Assembly: GCA_020916435.1 (NCBI GenBank)
Contig: CM037092.1
Location: 78,130,817 to 78,194,816 of the forward strand
Length of the DNA: 64,000 nt
Direction of reading: 5' to 3'
DNA from: Oxytropis ochrocephala
Lineage: Eukaryota; Streptophyta; Magnoliopsida; Fabales; Fabaceae
Shown in pieces: positions 33,747 through 44,638 of the stretch. Position 1 is the stretch's first letter. The number at the start of each line of letters is the position of its first letter. A model generated the notes under the pieces. It was not told the origin of the DNA. It saw nothing but the letters and a program-made list of their open reading frames with translations, and ran no database searches. A program made the translations under genes and the position numbers.

Positions 33747-33932
33747 ATGTAATGAACGACCGACCAATTGTTAATGAAAGACAGGCAGGCGCTCTTTTTC
33801 CCACTGGGTTTTTTACAGAGGCCTGACCTTTAAAATATTCTTTGTTCTTTATTTTCTCGCAAGCATGTATGCCCGGTCGCTCACATATGCCCGTGGCAAA
33901 AGAGCGATCGAAGATTTGTCGAATGAAAGTGG
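33747..33932 (+). other. Post-integrase spacer of Tat element
   Basis: Contains TTTTTCCCACTGGGTTTTTT then ACAGAGGCC, a block also seen after integrase at 25815 and, diverged, at 38425. No gene. Confidence 0.6.
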
Positions 33933-34250
33933 ATCGTCGAAACGATCCAAATCGAGCGACCATCGATATGGTCCCAACCGAGCGTCATCGAAATGGCCCA
34001 AGGGTTAGAAAACCCGCAAACCTTAGATCGTCGAAACGATCCAAATCGAGCGACCATCGATATGGTCCCAACCGAGCGTCATCGAAATGGCCCAAGGGTT
34101 AGAAAACCCGCAAACCTTAGATCGTCGAACGATCTAAATCGAGCGGCCGTCGAAATGGTCCTGGCGAGTGCCACTAAAGTGGCCCAACCGAGTGCCATCG
34201 AAATGGCCCAAGGATTAAGTGATAACCCATCTTACTAGGCCGTCGAAACG
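33933..34250 (+). repeat. 94-bp tandem repeat, about three units
   Basis: ATCGTCGAAACGATCCAAAT with CGACCATCGATATGGTCCCA and GCCCAAGGGTTAGAAAACCC starts at 33933 and 34027; a diverged third unit starts at 34121. It separates integrase from the 3' end of the antisense gene. Confidence 0.9.
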
Positions 34251-34630
34251 ACCTATCTCGAGCGACCATCGGTATGGTCCCAATAAATGCCATCGAAAAG
34301 GCCCAATCAAAGGTCGCCGAGCGATCTAAACCCCCGTTGGGATATTACGACTTATCAAGAATGAATGCTTTCGAAATAAGTGCAAACGATGATCGAACGG
34401 TCTTAAAACTCGAAGACTTAGAGAAAAATAAACATACAAGGCGCGTAAAGAAAAACAATCGGATTCGAGCAAACAAACAAATTAAACCAAAGTAAATTGT
34501 CATTACAAATTAGAGACGCCCGGTCGAAGCCGAGCGCCCAAACATTTGACTGCTCGAAGGCTGCATTTGAATTGTTGTGCCCGAAGGCAAGTTAAACGGT
34601 TACAAAAATTACACCGCTCGCAGGCGGGCT

Positions 34631-36922
34631 TTAGAAGAGAATGGTGGCCGGGCGAACGACGTCATTGCCTTGCTCGTCAACTTCTGCAGGCAACATGATC
34701 TTGTTGTTTTCAACATAGTGCGCGGGCTTTATCATGTTGTCATCGAAATTGATCTTCAAATCTGGATTCAATGCCCGCGCCTGGCCGAGAGCATTATAGA
34801 ACTGCTCGATCGCTGCCTCCTGACCGGCCTTGGCTACCATTTGGATTTTTGCCTCCAGCGCGGCCTTATCGGCCGCCCAGGCAGCCTCCTTCTTCTCCAT
34901 GGCCTCGAGATCAGCTTTCAGAGTGGCGACCTGAGCAGCAAGCTCCTTGTTCCTCTTGGAGAGCTTAGCTCGGTCGTCCTCCCCCCGTTTGATAGCCTCC
35001 TTCTTTGACTGGGCAAGCTTGTCATACCTTTGTTGTGCCTCAGCCAACGCCTTATCCTTTCCTGCAAAATGTAGGTCGACGGATGGTTAGTCGGTCGAAT
35101 AAAGACAAGACGAAAGTGCAAGACTAAAAAGATAAAATACCTTGAAGTTCGCCCGCCATCTCGTCCATGATCTTGTCTATTCCCATGCAGAGGGAGGCGC
35201 AGACAGCCATGGGCTTCTTCTTGAATCGCTCAAATTCGACCTGCCCTAAGTCCTCAAGAGAGAGGATAGGAAGGTCTTCCTTATTAAGGACCGAGCTCCT
35301 CTCCTGGAACTTGGCCCGTTTGGGTGAGCGATCAGCACTGGGAGGAGGCGACCGAGGCCTGCTGACCGGTTTCTTCCCTTGGCTTTTTGGAGTTTGGGGC
35401 ACCTTTGAAGACGACCCCGGAGCATCCTCAGGTCGAGGTCCCTCATATCTCTTGGCCCCTCCTTCAGGCTTCAGAACGGACGCGAGCAAGTCCCAACTCT
35501 TACCGGCCATTCTTTCTGCAAAAAACCGAGTCATGAGTTAGAAGAAAAAATCAACAAAAGAATATAAGGGTAAAAGTTCAAAAGCGAACCGATCTCGGCC
35601 TCCAGATCCTGGTCCTCGTACAAGACAAAGGGACGGCAAGGTATGTCGCCCTTGGGGTCTGGTCGCATCATGCTAGCCAACGACTTGATCATCTCCAAAG
35701 TCTCCAAGTCGGCCTCGCCCAAGTCTTTGACTGAGTAAATGTAATCGCCCGGCCGCCTACAGAAATGAGCCTCATTCCACATGATTGGGAAGTAAGGGGG
35801 ACCAAGCATTCCATCCGGTTGGACTTTAGATATGGCCCTGCCGGCCTCCTTTGTGGGAGCGATCCAGAAATATTGACCTCTCCAGGCCGCGCCTAACGAC
35901 TCTTGATATGCCTTGAAGAACCGGTGATGTGTCTTCTGCATTTTAAAGGAGACCTGCTCCCTCTTTTCTTTGTTGGCCTTCTCCCTGAGCCAGCTCAGCT
36001 CAAAGAGAGTAAAGAAAAGCATGATCGACACCGGCCGACCAAGCTTAGTTAAAAGGACTTCGAAAGTCTTCAGAAACGCCCATGCGTTAGGGTGGAGCTG
36101 TGAGGGGGCGACCCCGATGTGACGCAGAACGTCACGTTGAAATTCAGTAAAAGGAGGGGTGATCTTCATCTTCTCGAACACGATCCGATACATCGTGAAC
36201 TTGAGCATGTCAGAATAGGTCGCAATGTCCTCTCCCTCTTTCATGCCTCTCACCCTCCAGCCCGGTGATTCCTCGAGGCAGCTCCGCAGATCGGGCAGGG
36301 CAACATGGCTGACAGTGATAATACTCCTGTGGGAGCGAAGAGTTTCTGATACCCAAGACATATCGGACGGGTCTCGGGCTACATCAGCTTGAACGTCGGC
36401 CGATCCTTCATTCGATCCTCCTTCTCCATGGTTTACTTCTCGGCCGGAGGAGCTAGCTATGGGCTGAGCTACCTCTTCTTCATGAACTTCTTCAGCTCGG
36501 CCACCTTCGGCCTCCTCTTCAGGAACTTCTTCGGTTCGGCCACCTTCGGCCTCTACCATCTCCTCGTCCACGATTGGGACGGCGCTCTGGACTTCATCAT
36601 CATCAATAGTCACTACATCAACGTCTTCCTCCTCTCCGTCCGCTCGAAACGCAACATTCTCCAATGGAGTGTTGCGCGGCCGCTCATCTGAATGGGCCGA
36701 CCTAGAACCAGGGCTCTTTGAACTAGCCGATCCTCGACCGGAAGAATGGGAACTCGAGCTTGTACTGCTCGAGGAACTGCTTGAAGAGTTAGAATCTTTA
36801 TCGCCCGAAGACGACTTGGGCTCCTCCCCATGGGGGTTGGGCTCGCCCGGCCTCGACATGTATGTGGCAAAAGATTGGGACGGTTTACCGGGAATACGGG
36901 CAGTCAATTTCGTCCGTGGCAT
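34631..36922 (-). CDS. Intact antisense gene of Tat element, three exons
   Basis: Read on the minus strand, exon 1 (36922-35590), exon 2 (35515-35141) and exon 3 (35061-34631) join through two GT-AG introns, both phase 1, into 713 codons with one stop at the end. Start chosen: ATG at 36922-36920 (MPRTKLTARIPGKPS); the open frame continues upstream to 37051, where TTATCACAG before it may be a leader-intron acceptor. The protein has a Ser-rich stretch (about 36-75), an acidic one (about 95-170), a globular part with PPFTEFQRDVLRHIGVAPSQ and LHPNAWAFLKTFEVLL that fits the plant 'putative gypsy type transposon' domain (PF04195-like), a basic PPPSADRSPKRAKF linker and a long coiled coil (QRYDKLAQSKKEAIKRGE). 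Tat antisense ORFs are known; their role is not. Unlike gag and pol in this copy it has no visible break. Confidence 0.8.
35062..35140 (-). other. Intron 2 of antisense gene
   Basis: Minus strand GTATTTTATC to ACATTTTGCAG, 79 bp, phase 1. Joining CTTCAAG to GAAAGGATAAGG keeps the coiled-coil frame open. Confidence 0.75.
35516..35589 (-). other. Intron 1 of antisense gene
   Basis: Minus strand GTTCGCTTTTG to TTTTTTGCAG, 74 bp, phase 1. Joining GCCGAGATCG to AAAGAATGGC keeps the frame open. Confidence 0.75.
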
Positions 36923-37228
36923 GCACAAACACCTGTGATAAAGGGATCGAGTCAGGTCGATCGAGCAGAGCACTCGTGAGAGGGGGCGAGCTGGCCATCC
37001 CCCGACCTGACACCCCCTATCACGAGGCGTGGAAAATAGTACAAAATACATTCAAGTTAAAGCTCAAGTTCAGAAAGTAAAGGTAAAGATCGATCCATAC
37101 CTTGAGCAGATGTCGTGGATCGGTCGCGAGTATACAGAAGCAGTTATGGATGCAAGTCGGCGGCAGAAAAGTCGGTCGCTGGCAGAGCAAATTCGAGAAA
37201 GCGTAAGAAATGAACTCAGTTGAAGGGC

Positions 37229-37236
37229 TATTTATA
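37229..37236 (-). promoter_or_regulatory. TATA box for the antisense gene
   Basis: CTATAAATAG on the minus strand, about 310 bp upstream of the chosen ATG, perfect for a plant promoter and independent of the LTR. It lies between the gene and the 3' LTR. Confidence 0.6.
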
Positions 37237-37475
37237 GTACAGATTCGTGGCGCGAAGGGGACCGGGAGACGAAGCGTCGCAACGTTTCATCTTCTCATCA
37301 ATGGTTGTCTCCAGACAACCTCGGAAACACCAAACGTCGTGTCTTAAATGTCAGAGAAGACCAACCGTTGTGCCAGATCGGCCGGCGGTTGATGAACGGC
37401 CGCGTCCGTTTCAACACAATAACTTCACTCCTGGGGGCATCGATTCAAGCCTCAGCCCGCTCTTAAGCGACCTAG

Positions 37476-37489
37476 GCTTGGGGGGCAAC
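37476..37489 (+). other. Polypurine tract of Tat element
   Basis: GCTTGGGGGGCAAC directly before the 3' LTR, the primer for plus-strand DNA synthesis. Confidence 0.75.
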
Positions 37490-37844
37490 TGTTCCTGGGT
37501 GTATCAGCAAATACAAGAGCGCCAACAAAGAATTGGGCTCGCGGTCGGCCCAACACGATCGGCCCAAACACGCCGCTTGGGCGCGCACTCGCCGCCGAAA
37601 ATCTCGCAAAAACGGTCGGACAAAGATCAGATATATACGCCATTCGCACATGGCATCAGGTACGTTCTCTAACCTTGTGCTATCTGCCCGAGCGACCTCT
37701 CACTAGATCGTCGGAGTGTCTTTGCAGGTACCACCCGAGGTGCTCAACGCGTGAAGCCAGGACCGGTCCTCTCACTCATTCAACGACCGGCCCATTCAGC
37801 AGGACAACAAACACTTCAACACTTCATTGGTCAAGGTACGATCA
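37490..37844 (+). repeat. 3' LTR of Tat element
   Basis: TGTTCCTGGG to GTACGATCA, followed by ATATA. Same length as the 5' LTR. Confidence 0.93.
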
Positions 37845-37849
37845 ATATA

Positions 37850-38860
37850 CACCTTGGACCAAGACCCATCACAGAGAATATTGCAAGCAGATTGATCTCT
37901 ATGAGATTTGGGTCCTCGACAATCTAACATCACCGAATCGAATGCCAAGATACGTACTGGTATTGATAGTACAACTTTATAAAATAATGGAAGCCATGAT
38001 CCACAAGGAGCTTGCAACCCAGCACCTTCCTCCCAAAGAGAACGTTACCTCAGCAACACTAGGTCGACCTAGTATTCTGTTATTCGGAATGGTGCCGAGC
38101 TATCCCAATAAAAATTAGGCAACCTAATCGCCATTGTGAAATAGAATGAAGGTAAGGTCGACAATAGTTAGGCCCTTCAACCTTAGACACCATGACGTCT
38201 TCAATCGGAGTTGCTCCTCGCCTGGGATGATGAAGTAGCCTAAGGATGAAGAAAGAAGCAAATAAAAGTGAAAAGGGGAGAGGCGAATCCATGAGAAGTA
38301 TGGAGTGATGGATTCACGCAAAACCCTTTATGCTCATCGATTTTGGTATTGTCTCCCCATTATTTCGTATATTTTCCTTTTTATCTATAAAATTTAGGGA
38401 AAGTACTCTCGTTCCTTCTTGATATTTTTTTCCTAAGGAGGGTTTTACACTAGTAGGTTTTATCGAGGCTCCTCATCCTTTTCTTTTGTTTAAATAACAA
38501 AAGACCATCATTAAATACAATCCAAGGGGAAACATTCAAAATGGCGTATCCCAAGAGAAAACTTCGGTAGTCAAAAGCTCACTAGTTGTGTCCAGCTACA
38601 GGTGAAACACCTGATGGGCAGAGAAAACAAGTTCTACATAGTAGACCTCGAGCCCACCTTAGTAGCAGGTTGGACCGACCTCGACTAGTACTTGCAATCC
38701 AATTTCATGCTCGAATACACCTACTTAGTCAAAACATATTGTCCTGAGTAAGCTAATTGACTAAGTTTATTTCTCGTAAGTACCAAGCTTAGAATCGAGC
38801 TCGGAGAAGCAAGAGCGATGCCTCGGTTCATTCATATTTTCCTAAAGAATCAAAAGTCAA
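37850..38860. other. Unclassified element-derived flank
   Basis: Continuation of 27351-27520. GGAGGGTTTTACACTAGTAG then GTTTTATCGAGGC near 38440 resembles the post-integrase block of Tat elements. On minus, some short open stretches but no recognisable domain. Confidence 0.3.
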
Positions 38861-39359
38861 TTTGCTTGGCTATCGAGTTATGTACACGATACTAGTCAAT
38901 ACTGAAGAAATGAAAAGAGAAAGAGAAATTAACAGAAGACCTATTTTATTCATTCTTTGGTCTGAAGACCATTATCATTACAGTACCTCTAAAGAGGGAA
39001 AACTAAAAGAAAGTTACAAAAGTGAAACAAAAACAAGAGAAAATTACATAGTGATAAGGGAATCCCCGTCATTAACATTTCCCCCCTGCTCCGAAGTAGA
39101 GCCTTGCTCGCCTCCATTTCCAGTAGCTCTGATGTTGAGAACCCTAGATTTCTAGAGAATCCTCAATTCTAGCATCCTCAGAAACCACACTTTTTTCCTC
39201 TCCCCCTTGTTCTCCTCAAGGATCATCGTGTCTTTTACGACCTTGAACACGTAGAGTTTGGAGATGTCGTGCTTGGGGGAAATGATATTAACTTGGGCCA
39301 TAGTAGAATTGGAGCCCTCCTCGATTAGTAGCGCCAAGTTCATCTACAACTTTGTACCG
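38861..39359 (-). pseudogene. Old antisense coiled-coil ORF, C-terminal part
   Basis: On the minus strand, MNLALLIEEGSNS and NIISPKHDISKLYVFKVVKD then MILEE parallel the C-terminus of the intact antisense protein (ALNPDLKINFDD, KPAHYVENNKIMLPAE). The N-terminal half of the same ORF continues beyond the gag-less element at 63245-64000, so this ORF was split by that insertion. Confidence 0.45.
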
Positions 39360-39774
39360 TGTTCGGTCCTGGAAGTCGGAAGTTACCTTGTTTGAGGAGC
39401 TTGAAGGGTTCCGCTTCTCGAGGCTCGACGATTGTTGTCGGTGCTGGAAAATTGTACTCGGGAGCTCCGAGTTGAAGTCCTTCCCTCGTCGGGTGTGGGG
39501 TACCTGCAGACACTCTAATGCCTAAGTCAGTAGAGGAATAGGCAGAATTTGCAAGAATGAGAACGTACCTGGAATTAGAGGCCTGCACCTCTATTTATAG
39601 ACGAGGGAGCGCGATACCGTCTGTCGAATCTGAGTGATCGATCCTAGCCATCATGTTTGGAATGTCCGAAGCGGCGCGTGGAACTTGGTATCGAGGTTTT
39701 TTTGGGCCGTGCTTCTGGAGAGTGATTGGGCCAGGCCCAATATCCAAATGGGCTTCTTAGCCCAGGTCGGAACA
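39360..39774 (-). repeat. 3' LTR of gag-less Tat element
   Basis: Plus-strand ends TGTTCGGTCC and GGTCGGAACA. Strongly similar to 62832-63244, including CTATTTATAGACGAGGGAGC (TATA box on minus) and the CCCAATATCCAAATGGGCTT block. Preceded on minus by the purine tract CTTGGGGGACCAC (39787-39775). Confidence 0.9.
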
Positions 39775-40559
39775 GTGGTCCCCCAAGCCGAGGTCTGAAT
39801 AGGTGAGTGAGCTTGGCTTGAATGGGACCGTCCACCATCGCTGCTACTCAGGGGAACCTGTCCGGATTCGTGAGCGCAGATTTTCCGAGGTACTACTCTG
39901 TGTCGTCATCCTGAAAAAGCTTGAGAGAGAATTTAAGCTCGGAATCAAGTAAATCTTGACTGAGCATGGAAGGCCAGAGTCAATTGTCCATTGACAGAGC
40001 ATTTAAGCTCGGAATCAAGGTCTCGACAGAGCATTTAAGCTCAGAATCGAGAGGGGCGAAGCTGCTGAGAGCTTCTTCCTTCGGTCGCGTAATCGGACAT
40101 GTAGTCCTCAGTACGTGAGAAGGTTGTGCCGTTTAGAGCACGGGTCGAAGTCGCCCTTAGACTTCTTCCCTCGGCCTCTAGCGTGCCCACAGAGGCTAAC
40201 CAAAGGGGAGGCTGGTTGTGCGCGGCCACCACCCGCTCGGAGGTTTTCGACGAGTCAAGAGTGGCCGACGACGCGAATCATTGAGGGTCGCGTTGCGGAC
40301 TGAGTAGTCAGTGTGCCGCCACTTACGCCCGCCTCATCCCGCCGCTTGCACGAGTGCTGGCTAGCCTGTCGTCGAGTCATGGGAGAGGCGTAGTTTTATC
40401 CTCGTAAACAAGGTAACAAGTAATTTCTCAATCGAGAAGTCAATTTATGGATTGATGGGGACTTGTTAGTCCTAAGTACATTTGTTCTTTCGTGCGACTA
40501 ACTATAATAGATCGTAAGCTTTGTCGTGTTCCGTGTCCTTGGGATCGGCTCTTTGGAGA
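39775..40559 (-). other. 3' untranslated region of gag-less Tat element
   Basis: No open frame supported. GAGCATTTAAGCTCGGAATC and variants occur three times (about 39930, 39996, 40027). Ends at the LINE target site. Confidence 0.65.
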
Positions 40560-40602
40560 GTGTCTCGAGTTTTTTTTTACGCAAAAATTCTAGTTCATTT
40601 CA

Positions 40603-43600
40603 TTAAGAACAATAGCGAGAGATACATCTTTGGCATATCAAGAATAGTATGAGAAGTGGTGAAAACAAGGCTACCCTCGCTAAGGTATGAGCCACCTTGT
40701 TAGCCGCTCTCCTAGAGAACTCCACATTAGAGTTTACATTAAAAAAACCAAAGGACTCTCGACAAGAACTTAAAATACAACCATAATCAGAAGTAATAAG
40801 AGGTTTCTTGTTAAAATCATCAACAACGATCTTGGCATCTAACTCAAAAATGACATTCCGGAATTGTAGCTCTCGCATCCAATCAATAGCCACAAGTAAA
40901 CCAAGTGCCTCCCCCATATAAACATCAAGAAGAGGAGCAAAAACATGGAGTTTGGCAGCCACAAACACCCCGTGTTCATCCCGGACACACATCCCAATTC
41001 CAACCCGGTTACCGTTATTATCAAAAGCTACATCAACATTACATTTCAAAAAGTTGGGAGGAGGTTTGGACCAAGTAGAAAATGCAGCCACGGGCTGCTG
41101 CATAGCAGAACCTGCACCAGCTGGTGCATTAGCAGATCTGGCCGAGAGCCATGCTGCAAAATAAGAAGATCCGAAGCTGATAATTGAGGCTGCAGAGTCG
41201 CGAACATTGTTCCAAACTAAATTATTGCGACTTGACCAAATGCTCCATAGATTCATAGCCCACGCAACACGTAAGTCTATTGTCAGATTCTGCAGAACGC
41301 AAAAAAACCAGTCTCGGACAGTAGTAGCTGTTGCTGCTTCACGGGCAATAAGCGAGCCAATCCCAAGCGTCATCTAGCAGGTAGCAGCGGTAATACAGTT
41401 TGCAAAAATATGAAGGCTAGATTCAGCAGTATCACAACAGAAAGGACAAACAGCAGGCACATCCATGCCTCTTTGAAGAAGGATATCACGCGTTGGGAGA
41501 CAATTACGCGCAAGTCTCCACAAAAAATTCTTAACCTTTGGCGGAACCTGCAACTTCCATAAACATTCCACGCCCCATCAACCAAAAGTGCAGCATTGTT
41601 ACTGCTCGTAGTTGCAGCAACCCGATACGCACTCCTCACCGAGTAAATGCCATTCCGCTCGCCTTTCCAAGTCAAGGCATCTTCATGGACACAAGTAAGA
41701 AGAGGGGTATTCAGCACAGCCAAAGAAGAAGTTTCATCTAGTATAAACCGAACAAGAGGCTCATTCCAAGTCATCCTTCCGGAGATCACCAAGTAATCAA
41801 CACGAAGCAATGGGTTGAAAGTAGCAGAGTTCCTGGGTCTAAGCTGAATCGGATTTTTTGTCCAACGGTCTTCAAATAATCTAATTGAGTTACCACTTCC
41901 AATACTCCAAGATGATCCCTTTAACAACAATTCTTGAGAAGAGAAGATGCTATTCCAAACAAAACTCCCATTGCTCCTTTTAGTTGCATGAATAAAATCA
42001 CAATGAGGGAAATACTTAGATTTATACAATTGAGTAACTAGGAGATCCGGTTGGGTTTGGAGACGCTTGACTTGTTTACCCAAAAGTGCCAAGTTAAATT
42101 GTTTCAAGTTACGAAAACCCATCCCACCATGGGACTTAGGAACACACAATCTTTCCCATGACATCCAACGAATGCCACGACCACCTCCACCATTTCCACC
42201 CCACCAAAAACCATTAAGCAATCTCTCTATTTCAGAAATAAGGGTTGCCGGAATAACGAAAAGACTCATAAAATAAGTTGGAATGGATTGTAACACAGAT
42301 TTTATCATTACCTCTTTCCCCGCCTTTGAGAGCATTCTACCACTCCAGGAATTTATTTTCTCGCCAAATACGGTCCTTAATGAACTTAAAAAGAGCCTTC
42401 TTGCTTCTCCCCACCATAGAAGGGAGGCCAAGATACTTCCCAGTTCCCAAACAGACTTGAACACCTAGCTGGGCAGCAACTGTCTCTCTAGCAGCAGTAT
42501 CAACATTCTTACTAAAAAAGATCTCTGACTTTTGGAAATTTACCTTTTGACCTGAAGCTTGCTCATACATATCAAGAATATCCTGTATACGGGTTGCTTC
42601 ACCCACTTTGGCTCTAAAGAAAAGAAAGCAATCATCAGCAAAGAGTAAATGAGAAATTAGATGAGCACCCTTACAAATGCACAGGCCATGAATATACCTT
42701 GATGCTAGAGATTGATTCAACAAAGCAGTCAATCCTTCAGAACATAAGATAAATAAGTAGGGAGACAAAGGATCTCCTTGTCTAATACCCCGAGTGATAG
42801 GCCCAACACGTTCCTGATTGACAAGCACAGAGAGAGAAATAGATTCAATACACATACGCATCCAGGCAATCCAAGTCTCATTAAATCCCAACCGGCCCAT
42901 AACTGGATAGATATACCCCCAATCCACCCTATCATATGCTTTACTCATGTCAATTTTTAGAGCTACTTCACCTACTTTGCCTTTTCGCTTATTTTTGAGG
43001 TAATGGATAATCTCAAAGGCAATCATTGCATTGTCAAGAATAGACCTACCAGCTACAAAGGCAGATTGTTCTATTGAAATACACTTTGAAAGAACATTTT
43101 TAAGGCGATTAGCAAGTACCTTAGAGACGACTTTGTAGATGACATTACACAAAGCTATAGGACGTCAATCAGCCATAGAAGTGGGATTATCTTTCTTGGG
43201 AATTAGAGCCAAATTTGTATCATTCAAATCTTGTGGGAATTGCCCCTTATCGAGCCAACCGACGCAAGCTTGGAATATTTCTTCCCCATAAAGATGCCAA
43301 TACCGCTTAAAGAAAGCCGAATTGAATCCATCCGGACCCGGGGCCTTGTCCCCATCCATAGCCATAAGGGCCTCTTTGAACTCCGCAATGTCAAAGTCCC
43401 TGGTCAATAACTCATTATCTTCTATAGAAAGCCTAGGCTCTAGGGCCCTAAGCACAGGGTCATAGTCACCAACTCTGCTAGTGAACAACTGCTGGAAATA
43501 GTCAACTGCAACACGCCTCACTGCCATGGGTCTAGATTCTATACTACCATCATCACGCTGCAAGGTAACAATATTCTTCTTTTTATGTCTTAAAGTAGCA

Positions 43601-44638
43601 CTTGCATGAAAGAACTTAGTATTTTGATCGCCATCCTTAAGCCAAAAGGACTTAGACCGCTGCTTCCAGAAAACCTCTTCCTGAATAATCAATTTTGCCA
43701 GATGCTTATTCAACTTATTATATTGTGAGACACCCATAGACCCGACAAGCCGCTATATCCTCACAAAATTTAAGACGCTTACTACGACCCCGAGGAACAA
43801 GAGAGTGCACACACCCACGCAGGTGGGATTGGATATCACCGACGGTACCAGAACACCATCCCTCGCGAACAACATCATCTACATCCGGCTCTACCAGCCA
43901 GGCATTTTCAAACTTAAAGGAGGATGGCTTACGCTGAATACTCACTGGATTTCGTTGAAGAAGCAATGGAGAGTGGTCAGGTTTTGGCGAGATAAGATTC
44001 AATAGTCTGACATTTGGGAATAGGTCCCACCATTCTTTAGTAGCAAAAGCCCGGTCAAGACGCTGCTCAATTGCACGTGGTGTGCCTAGAGCAAACCTCC
44101 AAGTAAATTGGTAACCTGTTAAAGGGAGGTCAATCAACTGAGCATCAACAATAGCTTCCTGGAAACCGCGCATGAGATAATTGGGATGATCACGATACCC
44201 ACGTTTATCCTCAGGAGATAATAAATCATTAAAGTCCCCAATGATACACCATGGAAGTCTAGATAGCCCAGCCTACCGACGAATTAAAGCCCAGGATTCA
44301 TACCAATGTACTATCAAAGATAACCATAGAAGCACATACGCCACTTCCCATGTGTCGCATCATCTACCTCAACATCCAAATGATGACTAGAATAATTAGT
44401 AACAGTGCAATTACTAATGTTACGCCAGAGGACAACAATACCTCCTCCACGCCCAACTCTGTCAACAGAAACACAACCATCAAAGCCAAGCACCCTGCGA
44501 ACATGCTCTAAAGTGTTAGAAAAAGATAAGGTTTCAAAAAAAAACAATCTCCGGATTATTACTCCGTACAAGGTCCCTTAGCATAGGAATTGCCGAGTAG
44601 TGACCCAGGCCTCGACAATTCCAACTGAGAATACTCAT
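40603..44638 (-). pseudogene. LINE ORF2: endonuclease, RT, zinc finger, RNase H
   Basis: ORF2 nicks the target and copies the RNA. Start ATG 44638-44636 (MSILSWNCRGLG, typical endonuclease start). Endonuclease to about 43800 (GGGIVVLWR, ERTDHSPLL-like PKPDHSPLLL); RT from about 43400 (KAPGPDGFNSAFFKRYWH, RPIALCNVIYKVVSKVLANR, RQGDPLSPYLFI, catalytic FADD at about 42635); zf-RVT (FLWRLARNCLPTRDILLQRG, about 41530); RNase H of the RVT_3 type near the C-terminus (NVDVAF, GEALGLL, ELDAKIVVDDF give D-E-D); stop at 40603. Frames change near 44540, 44290, 43720, 42400 and 41380, and TGA replaces the Trp of ADWRP at about 43155. Dead copy, but domains are easily readable. Confidence 0.92.

Larger units (their letters stand above)
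27526..37844 (+). mobile_element. Complete-length Tat-lineage gypsy element
   Basis: Two 355-bp LTRs (TGTTCC..ACGATCA), duplication ATATA (27521-27525, 37845-37849), primer site at 27881 and a purine tract at 37476-37489. Order: gag, protease, RT, RNase H, a second (archaeal-type) RNase H, integrase, a 94-bp repeat, an antisense gene. The extra RNase H and the antisense ORF behind pol are marks of the Tat lineage (established knowledge). gag and pol are frameshifted, so the copy is not autonomous now. 10,319 bp. Confidence 0.95.

Noticed and set aside
34577..35541. Plus-strand frames overlapping the antisense exons 2 and 3
   Set aside because: No domain, codon pattern follows from the coiled-coil gene on the other strand, which splices into a full frame.
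36389..36691. 100-codon plus-strand frame opposite the antisense gene
   Set aside because: Shadow of the acidic repeat of the real minus-strand exon (Glu-rich read backwards gives Ser/Phe-rich).
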